A DNA stretch of 64,000 bases from Exiguobacterium sp. FSL W8-0210 (GCF_038006045.1 NZ_JBBOUK010000001.1:909001-973000); one strand, 5' to 3'; counted from the stretch's first letter, positions 17,283 to 26,582 are shown. Program-made: numbers and translations. The notes: a model not told the origin generated them from the letters alone.

Positions 17283-18224
17283 ATGAATTCAACACCCAAT
17301 AAATCGGTTCGCGAGCTGATTCAACAGAACCGACAGCAAAAATTCAGTATGAAAAACGTCATGGAACGCGTCATGCCGATCGTTTTGTTCCTGTGCGCGT
17401 TTGTCTCGGTCGTTACGACCATCGGCATCATTCTCACGTTAGTCATTGAAACCGAACACTTCTTTGAAGTCGTTCCGTTCAAGGAATTCTTCGGCAGTAC
17501 GAGCTGGTATCCACTGAACTCTCAACCGGAGTATGGAATTTGGCCGCTTGTCGTCGGTACGCTTGAGATTACCGTGATTGCGATGCTAGTTGCCGTGCCG
17601 ATCGGCCTCACTTCAGCGATTTATTTAAGTGAGTATGCGTCTGACCGCGCACGCCGTATCTTAAAACCGATTTTAGAAGTATTAGCTGGTGTTCCGACGA
17701 TCGTTTTCGGATTCTTCGCGTTGACGTTCGTCACACCACTACTCGTTAAATTAATTCCGGGCATTCAAATCTACAATGCCCTCAGTCCGGGAATTGTCGT
17801 CGGGATCATGATCATTCCAATGATCGCTTCGATTTCTGAGGATGCGATGAGCTCTGTTCCGAAAAAAATTCGGGACGGTGCGCTTGCTCTTGGTTCGACA
17901 CGTCTTGAAGTTGCTTTGAAAGTCGTCGTTCCAGCTGCCTTGTCAGGAATCATTGCTTCGATCGTACTCGGGATGTCTCGTGCGATCGGTGAGACGATGA
18001 TCGTGACGATCGCTGGTGGTTCGAATCCGACAGCTGCCGTTGATCCACTGGAGCCGGTTCAAACGATGACTGCGTATATCGTTCAGGTCGCTTTAGGCGA
18101 TGCTGGATTTGGAACAGTTGAATATTACAGTATCTATGCGGTTGGTACGCTCTTGTTCGTCTTTACGTTATTGATGAACTTACTTGCGAACTGGATTACA
18201 CGCCGCTTCAGAGAGGAGTATTAA
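17283..18224 (+). CDS. pstC: Phosphate ABC transporter permease PstC
   Basis: A 313-residue membrane protein with about six helices. It has the binding-protein-dependent transport motif in [17 protein letters not shown] and SRAIGETM, which contacts the PstB ATPase. With PstA it forms the phosphate channel. The ATG at 17283 is preferred because GGGAG lies 9 nt upstream. An ATG at 17253 in frame lies inside the preceding stem-loop. A charged cytoplasmic tail of about 40 residues precedes the first helix. The gene is second in the pst operon and abuts pstA. Confidence 0.93.
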   Translation: MNSTPNKSVRELIQQNRQQKFSMKNVMERVMPIVLFLCAFVSVVTTIGIILTLVIETEHFFEVVPFKEFFGSTSWYPLNSQPEYGIWPLVVGTLEITVIAMLVAVPIGLTSAIYLSEYASDRARRILKPILEVLAGVPTIVFGFFALTFVTPLLVKLIPGIQIYNALSPGIVVGIMIIPMIASISEDAMSSVPKKIRDGALALGSTRLEVALKVVVPAALSGIIASIVLGMSRAIGETMIVTIAGGSNPTAAVDPLEPVQTMTAYIVQVALGDAGFGTVEYYSIYAVGTLLFVFTLLMNLLANWITRRFREEY

Positions 18225-18225
18225 G

Positions 18226-19134
18226 ATGGCCTTACCAGAAAAGCAACCTGTCACGAAAAAATTCATCGACCCGGTCGCGGTTAAGAAATCCATTAGCCAA
18301 CGCCTCGTCGTCAATAATGTAACAAAAGTCATTTTCCTCGTCGGTCTGTTTTTCGGTCTCGTCGTCTTAGGTATTCTCCTATACGGCGTCATCCGTGACG
18401 GTGCGTCATGGTTATCACTAGAATTTCTACAAAACGCACCTTCTCGTCGTGCGGAACGTGCGGGAATCTATCCAGCATTAATGGGTTCTATCTATTTAAT
18501 GCTCTTGATCATCCCGATGATCTTTATCATTGGTGTCGGAGCAGCGATTTATTTAGAAGAATATGCGAAGAAGAGTCGGATGACATCGTTCATCGAAGTC
18601 AACATCTCGAACCTCGCGGGTGTTCCGTCGATCGTCTTCGGATTACTCGGATTGACGTTCTTCGTCCGTAACATGGGCTTCGGTTCGACGTTGATTGCTG
18701 GAGCTTTGACGCTCGCATTGATGAGTCTTCCAGTCGTCATCGTTTCTTCTCAAGAAGCGATTCGCGCCGTGCCACAAGCGATGCGTCATGCATCACTCGC
18801 ACTCGGTGCATCGAAATGGCAAACGACATTTAAAGTCGTTCTTCCGGCATCACTTCCGGGTGTCATCACGGGAATCATCTTAGCTGTTTCCCGAGCGATC
18901 GGTGAGACAGCACCGTTGATCATGGTCGGAGCTGCCATTTTCATCGCTCGTGCGCCCGAAGGAATCTTCTCGGAGTTCACGGCATTACCAATTCAAATCT
19001 ATAACTGGACAAGTCGTCCACAAGCGGACTTCCAAGGACTTGCAGCGGCAGGCATCATCGTCTTAATGGTCATTCTCTTGACGATGAACTCGCTTGCGAT
19101 CTGGATCCGGAACCGATTCTCAAAACGCTACTAA
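18226..19134 (+). CDS. pstA: Phosphate ABC transporter permease PstA
   Basis: A 302-residue partner permease with about six helices and the cytoplasmic ATPase-contact loop HASLALGASKWQTTFKVV, SRAIGETAP. The ATG at 18226 follows GAGGAG. A start further upstream would lie inside pstC and has no ribosome site. It lies 1 nt after the pstC stop, so translation is likely coupled. It forms the membrane pore with PstC. Confidence 0.94.
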   Translation: MALPEKQPVTKKFIDPVAVKKSISQRLVVNNVTKVIFLVGLFFGLVVLGILLYGVIRDGASWLSLEFLQNAPSRRAERAGIYPALMGSIYLMLLIIPMIFIIGVGAAIYLEEYAKKSRMTSFIEVNISNLAGVPSIVFGLLGLTFFVRNMGFGSTLIAGALTLALMSLPVVIVSSQEAIRAVPQAMRHASLALGASKWQTTFKVVLPASLPGVITGIILAVSRAIGETAPLIMVGAAIFIARAPEGIFSEFTALPIQIYNWTSRPQADFQGLAAAGIIVLMVILLTMNSLAIWIRNRFSKRY

Positions 19135-19179
19135 TCGAACGAGATAGATAGAAGGGATTTCTTTTAAGGAGGAAGACAG

Positions 19180-20010
19180 ATGATGGATACGAAGCTGAAT
19201 ACGAAATCAGTCGTTACAGAAGGGACAGAGCGTATGAACCAACCAGTAGCAGCACGTGAGAGCGTCTATAACGTCAAAGACTTAAACTTATGGTACGGTG
19301 ACGATCATGCGTTGAAAGATGTCAATCTCGACATTAAGAAAAATGAAGTCACGGCAATCATTGGACCGTCTGGTTGCGGGAAATCGACATTCATCAAAAC
19401 ATTGAATCGAATGGTCGAACTCGTTCCGATCGTACGGACGAATGGTGCAATCGAGTATCACGGACGTAATATCTTTGATAAAGAATACGGTGTCGAAGAA
19501 TTACGGACATCGGTCGGAATGGTCTTCCAGCAACCGAACCCATTCCCAAAATCAATTTATGACAACATCGCTTATGGTCCCCGTGTCCACGGTGTTAAAA
19601 ACAAAAAAATCCTCGACGAGATCGTCGAACGCAGTTTACGCCGTGCAGCGATCTGGGATGAAGTCAAAGATCGTTTGAACGAAAATGCTTATGGTCTTTC
19701 TGGTGGTCAGCAACAACGTCTTTGTATCGCGCGTTGCCTTGCAATCGAGCCGGACGTCATCTTAATGGATGAGCCGACATCGGCACTTGACCCGATTTCT
19801 ACATTAAAAGTAGAAGAACTCGTCCAAGAGTTGAAATCGGACTACTCGATCATCATCGTGACACACAACATGCAGCAAGCTGCACGTGTATCGGATAAAA
19901 CGGCATTCTTCTTGAACGGGGAAGTCGTCGAGTTCGATCAAACAGACCGGATCTTTGGAAATCCGAGTGACAAACGGACGGAAGATTACATTTCAGGACG
20001 ATTCGGATAA
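19180..20010 (+). CDS. pstB: Phosphate ABC transporter ATP-binding protein
   Basis: A 276-residue ATPase with Walker [11 protein letters not shown]-loop [15 protein letters not shown] (the PNPFP string is characteristic of PstB), signature LSGGQQQRL, Walker [12 protein letters not shown] and THNM switch. A short extra N-terminus of about 25 residues precedes VKDLNLWYG. An internal ATG at 19234 would give a shorter form. The ATG at 19180 is chosen because AAGGAGGAA lies just upstream. A single pstB is present, whereas B. subtilis has two. Confidence 0.95.
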   Translation: MMDTKLNTKSVVTEGTERMNQPVAARESVYNVKDLNLWYGDDHALKDVNLDIKKNEVTAIIGPSGCGKSTFIKTLNRMVELVPIVRTNGAIEYHGRNIFDKEYGVEELRTSVGMVFQQPNPFPKSIYDNIAYGPRVHGVKNKKILDEIVERSLRRAAIWDEVKDRLNENAYGLSGGQQQRLCIARCLAIEPDVILMDEPTSALDPISTLKVEELVQELKSDYSIIIVTHNMQQAARVSDKTAFFLNGEVVEFDQTDRIFGNPSDKRTEDYISGRFG

Positions 20011-20028
20011 GAAGGGGAGACGAGACGA

Positions 20029-20691
20029 ATGGCAGCGAACCGTACGATTTTTGGAGAAAATCTTGCAATACTCGATCAAAAGGTCTTTTTACTGGCTCGT
20101 AAGACGATGCAACAGATCGCAACAACGGCAGAAGCACTCGAAAAATATGATCAAGACATCGCGCGTGGTGTCATCGAAAACGATAATGAACTCGATGATC
20201 TTGAACTTGAAATCAACGATGATGCGATTTTATTAATCGCGAAGCAACAACCCGTTGCGACAGATTTACGACGAATCATCACCGCGATGAAAATTTCGTC
20301 GGATCTCGAACGGATTGCAGATTACGCGGGGAATATCTCAAAAGCGGTTCTTCGTGTCGAGACATTCCCGTATGTCATCGATATCTCTTTGTTGAAGGAA
20401 GCATTCGAGACATTACTGGATATGACGGAAACTGCAATCGTCGCCTATCGTGACGGAGATGTCGAGAAAGCAAAAGCCTTGTCTGATCTCGATAACGTCA
20501 TTGATGAGACGACATATAAGGCACTTCGCCAGTATATGCGTCATATGTCGCTTCAGCCAATCGTCGTCGATGAAGTCATGCAATTCACGAACATTTGCCG
20601 CTACATCGAGCGGATGGGTGATCACTTGACGAACGTCGGGGAGCATCTGATCTATCTCGAAAAAGGAAAACATTATGATTTAAACGGATGA
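20029..20691 (+). CDS. phoU: Phosphate signalling protein PhoU
   Basis: A 220-residue all-helical protein made of two similar halves, each with the metal-binding E(x)xxD signature: LERIADYAGNI and IERMGDHLTNVG. PhoU couples the Pst transporter to the PhoR kinase and curbs phosphate uptake when phosphate is ample. The start follows a GAAGGGGAG ribosome site 18 nt after pstB. It is the last gene of the operon and is followed by a strong terminator. B. subtilis lacks phoU at this locus, so this operon is closer to the classical pstSCAB-phoU form. Confidence 0.93.
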   Translation: MAANRTIFGENLAILDQKVFLLARKTMQQIATTAEALEKYDQDIARGVIENDNELDDLELEINDDAILLIAKQQPVATDLRRIITAMKISSDLERIADYAGNISKAVLRVETFPYVIDISLLKEAFETLLDMTETAIVAYRDGDVEKAKALSDLDNVIDETTYKALRQYMRHMSLQPIVVDEVMQFTNICRYIERMGDHLTNVGEHLIYLEKGKHYDLNG

Positions 20692-20696
20692 ATCAA

Positions 20697-20731
20697 GTAG
20701 GCAGGAGGAATTTCCTCTGCCTACTTTTTTT
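20697..20731 (+). terminator. Terminator of the pst operon
   Basis: The stem AGTAGGCAG(G)AGGAA / TTCCTCTGCCTACT is followed by seven T. Confidence 0.92.
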
Positions 20732-20798
20732 GTAAAGGGATTCGAAACACGTTTGTAGAATAGGAAAGAAGTGAATAATGACAGAGAGGTGATTGGGA

Positions 20799-21524
20799 AT
20801 GCTTGAGCAAATCATTAAAATGAAAGAACAAGGGCTGACAACAAAACAAATCGCAGCTCAATTGGATACGACTGAAGGGAAAATCAAATATGCTTGGACT
20901 AAATATCGTAAATCGTTAACAGAACAACCTTCTGTAGCAGCGCCGAAAGTAAAATCAAAAACGGTCAAGCAGACGAAAAAGTCGACTGCACCGGTATTAG
21001 ACGTCGTACCGTCTGTGCAAGTGGTACCTTCGCTAGAACGCGACGCGTTTGGAATGGCGACACATTACGAGGATGACATCCTCCACGCCATCGTTCAGTC
21101 ACCGACAGCTTTATACGTCTACTGGGAATTATCTGAACTGTCGAAACAGTTGCTAGAAACGCACTATCACACGACGTTTGATTCGTTCCGTAAAGAATTA
21201 CGCATCATTGATGTCACGCTTGTTGAATACGAACAAGGACAGGCAAATCGGACGTATCAATTCGAACTGCCAGAAATGACGAATGCTTGGTTCGTTCGAC
21301 CAGTCGCCCCGAATACTACATACATCATTGAATGGGGCATTCAAACAATCGACGGGGACTTTGTTCCAGTACTGCGTTCAAAACCAGTCGAAACGCCACG
21401 TGACGAACCAGTCACGGACGGACGGTTCGCGGAAGTCGTGCATCATTGGCAATACGGAGAGGTCGAACAACCGGAATGGGTCGAAGTATTACGTCCTTAT
21501 TCCTATTTCGATCGCGTCCGGTAA
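20799..21524 (+). CDS. DUF4912 protein with N-terminal HTH-like segment
   Basis: A 241-residue protein with no known function. Residues 1-40 form a homeodomain-like helix-turn-helix (EQGLTTKQIAAQLDTTEGKI). A lysine- and proline-rich linker follows, then a DUF4912 region (about 85-190) rich in aromatic residues, including ALYVYWELSE and TYIIEWGI, which suggests a beta-sandwich possibly binding glycan. It is directly followed (32 nt) by a GH57 glucan-active enzyme, so a shared role in glucan metabolism or its control is likely. AGAGAGGTGA lies 6 nt before the ATG. A TTG two codons upstream is less likely. Confidence 0.7.
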   Translation: MLEQIIKMKEQGLTTKQIAAQLDTTEGKIKYAWTKYRKSLTEQPSVAAPKVKSKTVKQTKKSTAPVLDVVPSVQVVPSLERDAFGMATHYEDDILHAIVQSPTALYVYWELSELSKQLLETHYHTTFDSFRKELRIIDVTLVEYEQGQANRTYQFELPEMTNAWFVRPVAPNTTYIIEWGIQTIDGDFVPVLRSKPVETPRDEPVTDGRFAEVVHHWQYGEVEQPEWVEVLRPYSYFDRVR

Positions 21525-21556
21525 TGGAATTAGAGAGAGGGAAAGGAAGAGAAGCT

Positions 21557-23740
21557 ATGCGAAAAGGATATTTTTCACTCGTCTTACATGCACATTTACC
21601 ATATATCCGTCATGAAGAGGCGCATCGTCTAGAAGAACGGTGGATGTATGAAGCGATTTCAGAAACCTATATCCCATTATTGTGGGAGGTCAATCGCTTG
21701 TCACGTCCGCTCGGCTGGACGGTCAGCATTTCGCCACCCGTCATCGAGATGCTTGCCGACCCATTGATTCAAGAGCGGTATATCGAGCATATCGAAGATA
21801 CGTTACGTTTGATTCGCCAGGAACTAGAGCGAGAGCTTGCTCAAAAGGAACGAGATGCGCTTCTATTCTATCAAGACCGCTATCAAGATTTATTGAATAC
21901 GTTCCTTCACTGGGAAAAAGATTTGAACCGCGCATTCCGTCATTACAAAGAGCAAGGTTATCTCGATTTGATTACGTGTACGGCGACACACGGATTCAGT
22001 CCGCACATGTTGTCTGAACAAGCGGCACGTTCTGAAATTCAGACGGGATTGAACTGTTTCGAACGTCATTACGGATTCCGTCCATCTGGTCTTTGGATGC
22101 CGGAGTGTGCGTATACGCCAGGACTTGATCGTATTTTGTACGAAGAGGGCATTCGTTATACATTCGTTGACGAACATTCAATTTTAAACGCGGATCCGTC
22201 ACCGAAACATGGAATCGGAGCACCTGTCTATTCTCCGCACGGTGTGGCACTCTTCCCGCGTGATCAAATCATTTCCGGGAAGATTTGGAGCTCTGTCATC
22301 GGATACCCGGGTCATCCGGATTACCGCGAGTTTTATCGTGATCTTGCATACGATCGGGAGTGGGATCAAATCGCTGAGTTCATGCACCCGGAAGGCTTAC
22401 GTTATGATACAGGATTGAAATTGCATCGCGTAACAGGAGAAACGGATCAAAAAGACTATTACGTCCGTGATTGGGCATGGCAACGGACGAGTGAGCATGC
22501 AGCAGACTTCGCACAAGCACTCGGTGAACATTTGGATGCGCATCAAGGACAAGACTTCCCACCGTTCCTTGTCACAGCACCATTTGATGCCGAATTGTTC
22601 GGTCACTGGTGGTTTGAAGGTCCCGACTTCCTCGGTAAAGCGATGGAACGTTTAGAAGGTCAAGGAATTGAGTCGATTTCACCGGCGATCTTCCTCGAAC
22701 GTCACTTCCAAGACATCGACACGGCACATGTCGCGATGGGAACGTGGGGACGAAAAGGCTACGCGGAAGTCTGGATCAATGAACGGAATGACTGGATGAT
22801 TCGTCATCTCCATCAACTTGAGAAGAGACTAGCAGGTGTCGTAGCCCGAAATCGTCATCAAGATGCGTTGACTGTCAAAGCAAAGCGTCAACTCATTCGA
22901 GAATACCTCCTCGCTGTCTCGAGCGACTGGCCGTTCATCCTCGATGGACAGACGACAGCTCAATATGCTGCGAATCGTTTCCGGGAGCACATCCTACGTT
23001 TTGAAGAAACGGAGCGTCGCCTGGATGCTGAGGAGCTGACGGTGGAATGGTTGGATGATCGATATCGCGAATATCCTTTCCTTCGAGATTCAGATATTGA
23101 ACCGGATGTCTTCTTGACAGCACATGATTACTACGTGGCAGTGAAGCGTGAGAAATCTTGGAATACGGACGCCATCTTGTTGTTCGTCCGACAATATGAT
23201 GCGTCAGACCGGCCGGCTTCGGAGCTCGCTCGACGACTTGCTGCTGCTGGTGAGAATGTCTATGTCGTCACGGAACATCCAGAAGCGTATCGATTTGAAG
23301 AAGGTGTTCATGTTTACGGAGTGCAAGTGACGGGTCTACCGCTCGTTCAGACCTATAACCAACTGGCGGCACTAAATTTAGCATTCTTACGCCAAGCGCA
23401 AGCCTTGAGTAAGATCGTTGATTTCGCAGTCATCCACAACTTCAACATGGAGACCGCATCAGCTGCCCAAGCTATCGCGAAGATGAAAGAGTTGCCACTC
23501 GTAAGTAACGTCTACGATGTCGAAAGTGAGCGTTCTCCTGATCGTTCAGGTGGTCTGGTCGTTGCCTTAAAACGACTTGAAGGAGATGCGTTGCGCCAAT
23601 CAGCGGTCGTTTATCTAGAACGAGAAGAGTCACGTCACGGGGTGGAACAAGAGTATCACGTCGAAAAGAAGCCACTGCGTTTTGAAGAGAACCTTGAAAA
23701 ACCATATCAACACGTGACGAATCCGAAAAAGAACGGATGA
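21557..23740 (+). CDS. GH57 alpha-glucan branching-type enzyme with C-terminal glycosyltransferase-like domain
   Basis: A 727-residue protein. Residues 1-520 form a GH57/DUF1957 unit with motifs HAHLPYIRH, ATHGFSPH, the nucleophile E183 in MPECAY, the acid/base D344 in FDAELFGHWW and WGRKGYAEVW. These match GH57 1,4-alpha-glucan branching enzymes. Residues about 535-690 resemble the acceptor-side Rossmann half of a GT-B glycosyltransferase (LLFVRQYD, ELARRLAAAGENVYVVTEH, VIHNFNMETASAAQAIA). The donor-binding half is missing. The ATG at 21557 follows GAAAGGAAGAG. Upstream in-frame codons overlap the DUF4912 gene and lack a ribosome site. Catalytic activity on glycogen-like glucan is inferred. 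Confidence 0.82.
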   Translation: MRKGYFSLVLHAHLPYIRHEEAHRLEERWMYEAISETYIPLLWEVNRLSRPLGWTVSISPPVIEMLADPLIQERYIEHIEDTLRLIRQELERELAQKERDALLFYQDRYQDLLNTFLHWEKDLNRAFRHYKEQGYLDLITCTATHGFSPHMLSEQAARSEIQTGLNCFERHYGFRPSGLWMPECAYTPGLDRILYEEGIRYTFVDEHSILNADPSPKHGIGAPVYSPHGVALFPRDQIISGKIWSSVIGYPGHPDYREFYRDLAYDREWDQIAEFMHPEGLRYDTGLKLHRVTGETDQKDYYVRDWAWQRTSEHAADFAQALGEHLDAHQGQDFPPFLVTAPFDAELFGHWWFEGPDFLGKAMERLEGQGIESISPAIFLERHFQDIDTAHVAMGTWGRKGYAEVWINERNDWMIRHLHQLEKRLAGVVARNRHQDALTVKAKRQLIREYLLAVSSDWPFILDGQTTAQYAANRFREHILRFEETERRLDAEELTVEWLDDRYREYPFLRDSDIEPDVFLTAHDYYVAVKREKSWNTDAILLFVRQYDASDRPASELARRLAAAGENVYVVTEHPEAYRFEEGVHVYGVQVTGLPLVQTYNQLAALNLAFLRQAQALSKIVDFAVIHNFNMETASAAQAIAKMKELPLVSNVYDVESERSPDRSGGLVVALKRLEGDALRQSAVVYLEREESRHGVEQEYHVEKKPLRFEENLEKPYQHVTNPKKNG

Positions 23741-23744
23741 ACAG

Positions 23745-23773
23745 TTGCAATTCCTTTTCTTTCTTGGTACGAT
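23745..23773 (+). promoter_or_regulatory. Promoter of rpmG
   Basis: TTGCAA at 23745-23750 and TACGAT at 23768-23773 with a 17-bp spacer, about 72 bp before the L33 start codon. Confidence 0.55.
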
Positions 23774-23844
23774 ACTTGAGTATGCTTAACCTTATGTAAA
23801 GCAAAATCACTTGATACATCGAGAGCTAGATAGGAGGGAATCCC

Positions 23845-23994
23845 ATGCGCGTTAAAATCACATTAGCTTGCACTGAAACTGGTGACCGTACTTATATCAC
23901 TAAAAAGAACAAGCGTAACAACCCAGAGCGTCTTGAGTTGAAGAAATACAACCCACGTCTCCGTAAGCACACACTTCACCGTGAAGTGAAATAA
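23845..23994 (+). CDS. rpmG: 50S ribosomal protein L33, zinc-independent form
   Basis: A 49-residue basic protein: [15 protein letters not shown], then [19 protein letters not shown] and HTLHREVK. This is clearly L33. Only one cysteine (C9) remains. The CxxC partner is threonine (CTET) and the second cysteine pair is replaced in KKYNPRLRK, so it cannot hold the structural zinc seen in C+ L33. It is the C-minus paralog type. The RBS TAGGAGGGAA is strong. Position directly upstream of the folate cyclo-ligase gene matches B. subtilis. A hairpin terminator follows. Confidence 0.93.
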   Translation: MRVKITLACTETGDRTYITKKNKRNNPERLELKKYNPRLRKHTLHREVK

Positions 23995-24004
23995 TTGAGA
24001 TGGA

Positions 24005-24033
24005 AGCCGTCACTTCGTGTGATGGCTTTTTTT
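24005..24033 (+). terminator. Terminator after rpmG
   Basis: The 9-bp stem AGCCGTCAC / GTGATGGCT with a short loop containing TTCG is followed by seven T, between rpmG and the next gene. Confidence 0.88.
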
Positions 24034-24051
24034 GTGGAAAGGAAGACAGTC

Positions 24052-24597
24052 ATGAACAAACAAGAAGTACGCCGTCTAATCAAAGAAAGATTAGATGTAA
24101 TGGAGAATCGTACGGAGAAGGAACGGTTGATTTACGAACATGTTTTGTTGTTGCCTGAGTGGCAACAAGCGACATGTGTCGCGATCACATTAGCTTTTCG
24201 AAATGAATGTGATACAAGAATGCTGATTGAACAGGCGTGGCAAGAGGGCAAGACGGTCTTGATACCAAAAGTAGTCGGAGACGAGATGATCTTTTATGAA
24301 CATGGACCAGAAGATCAACTGCAAGCAAATCAGATGGGGATTGCTGAACCGATAGCTTCAGCACGTCGCGCCTCACTTGATCAAGCAGAGCTTTGCCTCG
24401 TTCCAGGTCGCGCCTATCGACGGGACGGATATCGGTTAGGGTGGGGAGGAGGCTATTACGATCGTGCACTCGTGACATATACAGGTTGCAAAGTATCGAT
24501 TGCCTTTTCTGAACAACTTCTTTCAGATTTCGAAGTGGAAGCCTTTGATATTCCAGTTGACCTGATCGTTACTGACTTAGAGGTCATCCGATGCTAA
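24052..24597 (+). CDS. 5-formyltetrahydrofolate cyclo-ligase
   Basis: A 181-residue enzyme that converts 5-formyl-THF to 5,10-methenyl-THF with ATP, salvaging an inhibitory folate. The family fingerprint RLGWGGGYYDRAL is present near residue 140, and LVPGRAYRRDGYR precedes it. The ATG at 24052 follows GGAAAGGAAG. In-frame codons upstream overlap the rpmG terminator. It overlaps the DUF92 gene by 7 nt. It is the equivalent of B. subtilis YqgN. Confidence 0.9.
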   Translation: MNKQEVRRLIKERLDVMENRTEKERLIYEHVLLLPEWQQATCVAITLAFRNECDTRMLIEQAWQEGKTVLIPKVVGDEMIFYEHGPEDQLQANQMGIAEPIASARRASLDQAELCLVPGRAYRRDGYRLGWGGGYYDRALVTYTGCKVSIAFSEQLLSDFEVEAFDIPVDLIVTDLEVIRC

Positions 24598-25370
24598 GCG
24601 CGACCATTTTGTTTTGTCTATTGCTGGCTTGGACCGGACGATCTTTTCGTTTATTGACGACAAGTGGTGCGATCATGACCTTGCTCGTCGGTAGTGGTGT
24701 CTCATTCGGATTCGGTTGGCAAGGATTAGTAGTACTCTTGCTTTTCTTTGGTAGCTCGAGCTTGTTATCGAAGGTCGGACGGTCCAGAAAACAATCGGTC
24801 GACTCCATCGTTGAGAAGGACGGCGCGCGTGACGGATGGCAGGTTCTTGCGAATGGAGGGCTAGCGTTCGTTGCTGCCTTAGCGTATGCCATGACGATGG
24901 ATTTTGCGTATCTCTTGTTATTTCTATTCGTCATCGCAGCATCGAATGCTGATACGTGGGCATCCGAAATCGGACCGCTCTCAAAACGTGATCCATGGTC
25001 GCTCAAAACGTTACGCCGGGTACCAGCAGGAACAAGTGGAGCGATGTCGCTGATTGGAACGGTAGGTACGATCGCAGGAGCTGCGTTCATCGCGATAGCA
25101 GCGCATTGGATATTTTCTCTTTCTTTAAGGGACGTCTTACTCGTAACAAGCATCGGTGTACTTGGGAGCCTACTGGATACACTATTTGGAGCAGTAGGGC
25201 AACGCGTTTACCGATGTACGGTTTGTGGAGAATACACAGAAAAGCGAGAGCACCATGGTCAACCGACCGCTTACGTTTCGGGCATTCGATTTTTAGGGAA
25301 CGATGCTGTCAATGTCTTAACGAGTGGTTTGGCAAGTGGAATCGGGTTTATCATCGTTCGATTCTGGTAA
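24591..25370 (+). CDS. DUF92 family integral membrane protein
   Basis: A 259-residue protein with about six membrane helices and the DUF92 hallmarks SNADTWASEIG, RRVPAGTSGAMS and GSLLDTLFGA. A small CxxC-bearing insert (YRCTVCGEYTEKREHH) precedes the last helix. Family members include plant VTE6 phytyl-phosphate kinase and resemble CTP-dependent lipid nucleotidyl- and phospho-transferases. A role in isoprenoid or lipid phosphate metabolism is possible but unproven. It overlaps the folate gene by 7 nt, indicating co-transcription. Confidence 0.82.
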   Translation: MLSATILFCLLLAWTGRSFRLLTTSGAIMTLLVGSGVSFGFGWQGLVVLLLFFGSSSLLSKVGRSRKQSVDSIVEKDGARDGWQVLANGGLAFVAALAYAMTMDFAYLLLFLFVIAASNADTWASEIGPLSKRDPWSLKTLRRVPAGTSGAMSLIGTVGTIAGAAFIAIAAHWIFSLSLRDVLLVTSIGVLGSLLDTLFGAVGQRVYRCTVCGEYTEKREHHGQPTAYVSGIRFLGNDAVNVLTSGLASGIGFIIVRFW

Positions 25371-25431
25371 CTGGAAAGTATATGAGTATGTAATTCTTTA
25401 TGTTAGGATATCAATGACACAAAATGGACAA

Positions 25432-25500
25432 ATGTGATTAATTTCACATGATACAAAGAATGTGAAAGATGTTACAATTTACTTGTGAGATAGCTAACAA
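25432..25500. promoter_or_regulatory. Tandem Rex/Fnr-like dyads upstream of ldh
   Basis: Three dyads lie in the 160 nt before ldh. The first is TGTGA-N6-TCACA (25433-25448, perfect arms). The second is TGTGA-N6-TTACA (25461-25476). The third is TTGTGA-N6-TAACAA (25483-25500). The arms fit redox repressor Rex (TTGTGAAn4TTCACAA), and also Fnr/Crp-type sites. Placement before lactate dehydrogenase favours NADH-responsive control by Rex. Confidence 0.6.
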
Positions 25501-25535
25501 ACTCTTAGGATGAATGAAAGGGTGGACATAACGAT

Positions 25536-26492
25536 ATGGAATTACATGCGAAAGTGACACGGGTAGCTCTCATTGGAGCTGGTGCAGTTGGTTCAAGCTT
25601 TGCCTATCAGATGTCAACAGCTGGACTTTGTGAAGAACTTGTCATCATTGATGTCAACAAAGCCAAAGCAGAGGGCGAGGCAATGGACTTAAACCATGGA
25701 ACACCATTTAGCTCTTCACCGATGCGAATATGGGCTGGCGACTACGCAGACTGCCGCGAAGCGGAAGTCGTCGTCATCACGGCAGGCGCTCCACAAAAAC
25801 CAGGTGAGACAAGACTCGATCTCGTCGCAAAGAATGCGTTGATCATGAAAGAAATGATTCGTCAAATCATGGATTCCGGTTTTGATGGAATCATCGTCGT
25901 GGCTTCCAATCCGGTTGATATCATGGCACATCTTGCCTGGAAATATTCTGGTCTTCCGAAAGCACGCGTATTTGGATCAGGGACGGTGCTGGATACAGCG
26001 CGTCTGCGTCAAATGCTCGGAGAATACTTTCACATTGATTCCCGAAATGCCCATGCCTATATTCTTGGCGAACATGGTGACACGGAATTCGCAGCCTGGA
26101 GTAACAGCCGCATTTATGGGAAAACGATTGATGAACTCCTTGCTGAAGACGATCGTTATTCTCAAGCAGATCTTGACCAAATCTACATCAACGTCCGAGA
26201 TGCGGCTTATCATATCATCGAGCGCAAAGGGGCAACCTATTATGCGATTGGGCTTGGGCTCGTTCGGATCGTTCGTGCCATCCTCGGAAATGAGAACTGT
26301 CTGTTGACGGTCGGTGCGCATGTCGATGGGCAGTACGGAATTTCCGGTATCCATATTGGAGTTCCCGCCATCATCAATCGTCAAGGTGTGCGTGAAATCA
26401 TTGAAGTCTCATTGACGGAAGAAGAGTTGAAGAAATTCCATCATTCTGCTGATGTATTACGTCAGACGCTTGAACCCGTCTTGCAAGGTTAA
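25536..26492 (+). CDS. ldh: L-lactate dehydrogenase
   Basis: A 318-residue cytosolic NAD-dependent enzyme that reduces pyruvate to L-lactate in fermentation. It has the Rossmann loop [10 protein letters not shown], the acidic D of [12 protein letters not shown], the substrate loop [14 protein letters not shown] with the glutamine typical of lactate rather than malate dehydrogenase, and the catalytic histidine in GEHGDTEF. The ATG lies after an AAAGGGTGGA ribosome site. It is monocistronic, with redox-type operator dyads upstream and a strong hairpin downstream. Confidence 0.95.
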   Translation: MELHAKVTRVALIGAGAVGSSFAYQMSTAGLCEELVIIDVNKAKAEGEAMDLNHGTPFSSSPMRIWAGDYADCREAEVVVITAGAPQKPGETRLDLVAKNALIMKEMIRQIMDSGFDGIIVVASNPVDIMAHLAWKYSGLPKARVFGSGTVLDTARLRQMLGEYFHIDSRNAHAYILGEHGDTEFAAWSNSRIYGKTIDELLAEDDRYSQADLDQIYINVRDAAYHIIERKGATYYAIGLGLVRIVRAILGNENCLLTVGAHVDGQYGISGIHIGVPAIINRQGVREIIEVSLTEEELKKFHHSADVLRQTLEPVLQG

Positions 26493-26532
26493 CGGCGCGA
26501 AGCATGACGAAAACCTCATAAATAGAGAGCTT

Positions 26533-26582
26533 AAAAACTCAAATGGTGATCCTGTATCTTGGTGTCCACCTTTGAGTTTTTG
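26533..26582 (+). terminator. Terminator after ldh
   Basis: The stem AAAAACTCAAA(T)GGTG / (T)CCACCTTTGAGTTTTT is long and T-rich at its 3' end. The rest of the gap to 26747 is AT-rich with no clear element. Confidence 0.9.
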
